The notes beneath the pieces were generated by a model that was not told the DNA's origin, ran no database searches, and was given only the letters and a program-made list of their open reading frames with translations. A program made the translations under genes and the position numbers. Source: CAZFAT01 sp964517075 (GTDB lineage Bacteria > Acidobacteriota > Vicinamibacteria > Vicinamibacterales > SCN-69-37). Taken from it: 7,861 bases of DNA. Below, in pieces: positions 5,409-7,861 of this stretch (position 1 is its first letter; each line of letters begins with the position of its first letter). The stretch lies in assembly GCA_964517075.1 (NCBI GenBank), contig CAZFAT010000016.1:1-7861 (forward strand), read 5' to 3'.

Positions 5409-6542
5409 CTACGCGAGTCCGCGCCACCGCAGATGAGCCAGCGACACGGCGGCGCCCAGGGCCGCCACCGTGACGATCGACAGCATCATGAAGCGGTTGT
5501 ACAGTTCGCGACCCATCAGGTCGAACAGGGTCAGGCCCATGGCTCCCAGGCAGAGCGCGATCGCGACTCGCCAGGCGGGGCCGACGTCGCTCCACCGGTC
5601 CACGAGGCACACGACGGCCGGCGTGGCCAGCAGCAGGACGTAATCCCAGCCCTGCGGCGACAGCAGCGGCACGAGGAGCATGAGGAGCGCGACCTCCAGA
5701 TAGCTGGGATCGTCGATGCGGCTGCGACGCGACCAGACCAGCGCGACGAGCGCGAGCGCGGCGGCGATCGTCACGGCGGCGAGCACGGCGGCCGGCGTGC
5801 CGACGCCCATCCACTTCGCCCACATCGCGGCGATCGACACATTGTCCGCGCCCAGCAGATTTCCGCCGGTTGTCCCGGTGACGGTCCGGTACCACGCGGT
5901 CAGCAACTCGAGGTTGCCCGCCCAGCCGTAGAGAGCGGCCGGGAGCAGCAGGCCCACACCGAGCACGGCCAGACCGGGTACGGCCGTGACGGGGCCCTGG
6001 GTGAAGGCGAGCCAGGGGAGTAGCAGCAGGGCGTACGGTTTGACGAACGCCGCCGTGCCGATGAGGCCCCCCGCGAGGCGCGGCGCGTCGATCTGCGCTG
6101 CGAGCAAGGCGCCCACGAGCAACACGCCGAGCAGAATGTTCGTCTGGCCAAGCGTCAGTTCGTGCGCGTAGAACTTCGCCATGAAGAGCAGCGTGAGCCA
6201 CAGCAGCGCGGGCTCGCCGCGCCGCCGTTCCGGCAGGGCGCGCACGGACCAGCGCACGAACGCCGTGAGCAGGCCCGCGGAGAGCGCGAACCAGACGAGG
6301 CGAGCGGTTTCGCGGTGCAGGATCGCGAAAGGGCCGAATGCGAGGGCCGACGCCGGCAAGTACTTGAACTGGTAGTGCCCGTCATCGGGCCGATAGAGGG
6401 GCTCGGCACTCAGCGCGCGGCCGGCGGCGACGCGGTAGACCTCGAAGTCCACCATTTCGTCCTGCACCTTGCCGAGGTAGAGGAGCGCCGCGCACGAGAC
6501 GAAGAGCAGCGGCCACAGGAGCGGCCGAAGCCACGCTGGCAC
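5409..6542 (-). CDS. GT87 (DUF2029)-family polytopic glycosyltransferase, copy 1
   Basis: The protein has 377 residues and about nine to eleven hydrophobic segments: an inner-membrane GT-C fold enzyme. GT87 members such as mycobacterial PimE move a sugar (usually mannose) from a polyprenyl-phosphate donor to a lipid or glycan acceptor on the outer face. Diagnostic pieces are DFEVY (32-36) after helix 1, where the catalytic Asp is expected, KYLPASAL (60-67), HELTLGQTN (127-135), FVKPY (166-170), and SPQGWDY (295-301). The start is GTG 6542; an in-frame stop close upstream leaves no better choice, and no Shine-Dalgarno is seen. It is first in the operon with the LsrG-like and Fe-ADH genes, which is an odd metabolic mix. 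Its last 187 residues align without gaps to the second copy at the window's end. Donor and acceptor are unknown. Confidence 0.88.
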   Translation of the reverse strand: MPAWLRPLLWPLLFVSCAALLYLGKVQDEMVDFEVYRVAAGRALSAEPLYRPDDGHYQFKYLPASALAFGPFAILHRETARLVWFALSAGLLTAFVRWSVRALPERRRGEPALLWLTLLFMAKFYAHELTLGQTNILLGVLLVGALLAAQIDAPRLAGGLIGTAAFVKPYALLLLPWLAFTQGPVTAVPGLAVLGVGLLLPAALYGWAGNLELLTAWYRTVTGTTGGNLLGADNVSIAAMWAKWMGVGTPAAVLAAVTIAAALALVALVWSRRSRIDDPSYLEVALLMLLVPLLSPQGWDYVLLLATPAVVCLVDRWSDVGPAWRVAIALCLGAMGLTLFDLMGRELYNRFMMLSIVTVAALGAAVSLAHLRWRGLA

Positions 6543-6551
6543 CGCGAGATT

Positions 6552-6588
6552 GTGACCGATTGGCGGCGGCTTGTCAGCCGGCGGTCAC
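6552..6588. repeat. Nested inverted repeat between divergent genes
   Basis: GTGACCG (6552-6558) is mirrored by CGGTCAC (6582-6588), and inside it CGGCT (6567-6571) pairs with AGCCG (6576-6580) around a TGTC loop. It lies ten bases upstream of the GT87 GTG in the divergent intergenic region. It could be an operator or an mRNA leader hairpin for the minus-strand operon. In GC-rich DNA short repeats like these also arise by chance. Confidence 0.35.
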
Positions 6589-6631
6589 CTGCCGCGTTGA
6601 TCCGTTCCCGCCGCCAGTTGCCCCCGTGCTA

Positions 6632-6661
6632 TTGCACAACCGCGTGAGCGGGCGTCATAAC
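6632..6661 (+). promoter_or_regulatory. Weak sigma70-like promoter candidate for the methyltransferase gene
   Basis: TTGCAC (6632-6637) and CATAAC (6656-6661) are separated by 18 bases in the AT-richer part of the divergent intergenic region, 30 bases before the GTG start. The -10 matches four of six consensus bases, the -35 three of six. It is suggested mainly by position. Confidence 0.25.
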
Positions 6662-6680
6662 ATTGATGGCCGCTGCCTTG

Positions 6681-6685
6681 GGAGG
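6681..6685 (+). promoter_or_regulatory. Shine-Dalgarno GGAGG fixing the methyltransferase start
   Basis: GGAGG lies six bases before GTG 6692. The reading frame stays open upstream to a TTG at 6560, but that extension is Arg/Pro/Cys-rich and not family-like. This site therefore decides for the shorter protein. Confidence 0.8.
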
Positions 6686-6691
6686 CTCGTC

Positions 6692-7294
6692 GTGACCCCT
6701 GATGAGACGTTCCGGTCGCTGCTGCTGGCCGCCATCGTCGTCATCCTGCCGGTTGGCTTGTACCACCGGATCCGGTCCCAGGCGACCCGCGAGCCGCTGG
6801 ACCGCCGCCAGGAAGGGATGTTCATCCTGGCGACGTTGCGTCCCGCCGGCCTTGCGTTCTTCGCCGGCGTGGTCGCGTATCTCGTCCGTCCGGCGTCCAT
6901 GGCCTGGGCGTCGATGCCGCTGCCCGTGGCGGCGCGATGGCTCGGCGTTGGCCTTGGCGCGATCGCGGCGATCCTGCTGACGTGGACGTTTCGACGATTG
7001 GGCAAGAACATCACCGACACCGTCGTGACGCGACGCGACCACACACTCGTCCTCCACGGGCCGTACCGCTGGGTGCGTCATCCGTTCTACGGCTCCGTGA
7101 CGCTGTTCCTGCTTGCCGTGTCTCTCATCGCGGCGAACGGGTACTTGCTGGTGACCGGAGTCCTCGTCGTGACTCTGCTCGTCATCCGGACCCGCAGGGA
7201 AGAAGACCACCTGATTCGCAGGTTCGGCGACGACTACCGCCAGTACATGAATCGCACCGGACGCTTCCTGCCCCGGTGGGGATCGCGTCCCTGA
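6692..7294 (+). CDS. Isoprenylcysteine carboxyl methyltransferase (ICMT/PEMT)-like membrane protein
   Basis: The protein has 200 residues from GTG 6692. Hydrophobic segments lie at about 8-24, 50-66, 80-99, 133-147 and 150-166. The C-terminal half has the family signature: a Gly/Pro-Tyr-Arg-x-x-Arg-His-Pro motif (GPYRWVRHPFYG, 123-134), then two paired helices, then EED (170-172), FGDDYRQY (178-185) and RTGRFLP (188-194). In ICMT and bacterial NnrU/PEMT-like relatives this part binds S-adenosylmethionine at the membrane face. The preceding RRLGKNITDTVVTRRDH (101-117) also fits the family. Bacterial members methylate lipids or small molecules, and most are uncharacterised, so the substrate is open. 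It is divergent from the GT87 operon and convergent with GT87 copy 2, whose stop lies two bases away, so its 3' end has no room for a terminator before the opposing gene. Confidence 0.88.
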   Translation: MTPDETFRSLLLAAIVVILPVGLYHRIRSQATREPLDRRQEGMFILATLRPAGLAFFAGVVAYLVRPASMAWASMPLPVAARWLGVGLGAIAAILLTWTFRRLGKNITDTVVTRRDHTLVLHGPYRWVRHPFYGSVTLFLLAVSLIAANGYLLVTGVLVVTLLVIRTRREEDHLIRRFGDDYRQYMNRTGRFLPRWGSRP

Positions 7295-7296
7295 CC

Positions 7297-7861
7297 CTAC
7301 GCCAGCGCCCGCACGCGCAGGCGGGCGGTGCTGACGGCCAGCAGGATGCCGCCGATGGTGATGGCTCCGCCTTCAGTCAGCGCCATGTAGAGGCCGCGCT
7401 GGTACACGTCGAACAACATCAGGCTCGTCAGGAGGAATCCCGAAGCCGTCGTCACTCGCCACGGCGGCGACAGATCGCGGAAGCGATCGATCAGACAGAC
7501 CAGCGCCGGCGTGCCGAGGAGCAGCACGTAGTCCCACCCCTGGGGCGAGATGAGCGGCACGAGGACCAGCAGCAGCCCGACCTCGAGGTACTCTGGGTGG
7601 CGCGCCCGATCGCGGCGCCACCAGACGAAGATCGCGAGGGCTCCCGCCGCCAGGGTGGACGCCAGCGCGAGCAGATACGCCGCCGATCCGGCGCCCAGCC
7701 ACTTCGCGTACATGCTCGCAAACGACATGTTCTCTCTGACGGCGAGCATGTCGGTCGTCGTCGAGCTGACCGTCCGGTACCAGTCGGCCAGAAGCGTCAG
7801 GTTCCCCTGCCAGCCGTAGATGCCAGCCGGCAGGATCAGGCCGGCGGCCAGGACCGCGGCC
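7297..7861 (-). CDS. GT87-family polytopic glycosyltransferase, copy 2 (N-terminus beyond window)
   Basis: The last 187 residues are present; the first complete codon starts at 7860 and the stop TAG is at 7299-7297. The frame is open to the window edge, so the real start lies outside; the internal ATG at 7749 is not the start. Over this length it aligns without a gap to residues 191-377 of copy 1, with 98 identities by hand count (about 52%). Shared blocks include YGW-x-GN, WYRTV, AKW, YLEV, VPL-x-SPQGWDYVLLL and ALA at the C-terminus. It is therefore an inner-membrane sugar transferase of the same family, probably from an old tandem duplication. Divergence is greatest in the periplasmic-looking stretch after WYRTV and in the last two helices, which may reflect different acceptors. 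Confidence 0.87.
   Translation of the reverse strand, partial: AAVLAAGLILPAGIYGWQGNLTLLADWYRTVSSTTTDMLAVRENMSFASMYAKWLGAGSAAYLLALASTLAAGALAIFVWWRRDRARHPEYLEVGLLLVLVPLISPQGWDYVLLLGTPALVCLIDRFRDLSPPWRVTTASGFLLTSLMLFDVYQRGLYMALTEGGAITIGGILLAVSTARLRVRALA

Noticed and set aside
5092..6201. A 369-codon minus-strand open frame overlapping GT87 and the LsrG-like gene in another phase.
   Set aside because: Low-complexity Arg/Gly/Pro translation. The real genes in the adjacent frame have clear motifs and ribosome sites.
6560..6691. A longer methyltransferase starting at TTG 6560.
   Set aside because: The extra 44 codons are unlike the family, and GGAGG at 6681-6685 points to GTG 6692.
7297..7749. A complete 150-codon gene starting at ATG 7749.
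   Set aside because: The frame stays open to the window edge and the upstream codons match GT87 copy 1 (YGW-x-GN, WYRTV), so this is an internal Met of a longer gene.
1..7861. A defence, phage, CRISPR or mobile-element system.
   Set aside because: No transposase, integrase, direct-repeat array, toxin-antitoxin pair, nuclease or helicase motifs were seen on either strand. Every larger gene is explained by metabolic or membrane families.

Overview
The window is GC-rich, gene-dense bacterial chromosome. The gene set points to Acidobacteriota, possibly a Vicinamibacteria-like lineage: a secreted quinoprotein dehydrogenase paired with a diheme cytochrome c that carries a beta-rich insert, GT87 membrane glycosyltransferases, and a cyanobacterial/Ilyobacter-like ATP synthase c subunit. 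The assignment rests on protein style recalled from memory, not a search, so treat it as tentative. No gene-free stretch exceeds 300 bases. No RNA genes, CRISPR arrays, insertion sequences or phage genes were seen.

Layout. (1) 2-91 (+) is the tail of F0 subunit c (atpE). It is followed by a palindrome across the stop codon, a second hairpin, and a strong intrinsic terminator at 160-213. (2) 223-1167 (+) is an EamA/DMT-type permease starting ten bases after the U-tract. (3) 1338-2216 and 2225-3784 (+) form a two-gene unit: an exported diheme cytochrome c and an exported PQQ-type beta-propeller dehydrogenase, probably electron acceptor and donor in the periplasm. (4) 3785-3918 is a convergent gap. 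On the minus strand it holds the C-terminal remnant of a PhnB/VOC-like protein. (5) 6542-3919 (-) is a compact operon, read in the order GT87 glycosyltransferase, small LsrG-like ABM-domain enzyme, iron-type alcohol dehydrogenase. The last two overlap by four bases (TTGA). (6) 6692-7294 (+) is an integral-membrane isoprenylcysteine-methyltransferase-like protein, divergent from the operon. (7) 7861-7297 (-) is the C-terminal half of a second GT87 enzyme, about 52% identical to the first (98 of 187 positions, hand count, no gaps) and ending two bases from the methyltransferase stop.

Functionally there are two redox modules. One is periplasmic: the PQQ dehydrogenase passes electrons to the diheme cytochrome. 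The other is cytoplasmic: an LsrG-like enzyme with a NAD(P)-dependent Fe-ADH-fold dehydrogenase. Beside them lies a membrane/envelope module of two GT87 paralogues and the methyltransferase. No complete undescribed system is evident. The best leads are the coupled LsrG-like/Fe-ADH pair with a His-to-Gln change at a metal-ligand position, the variant active-site segments of the quinoprotein, the PhnB remnant, and the GT87 duplication split by an oppositely oriented methyltransferase.
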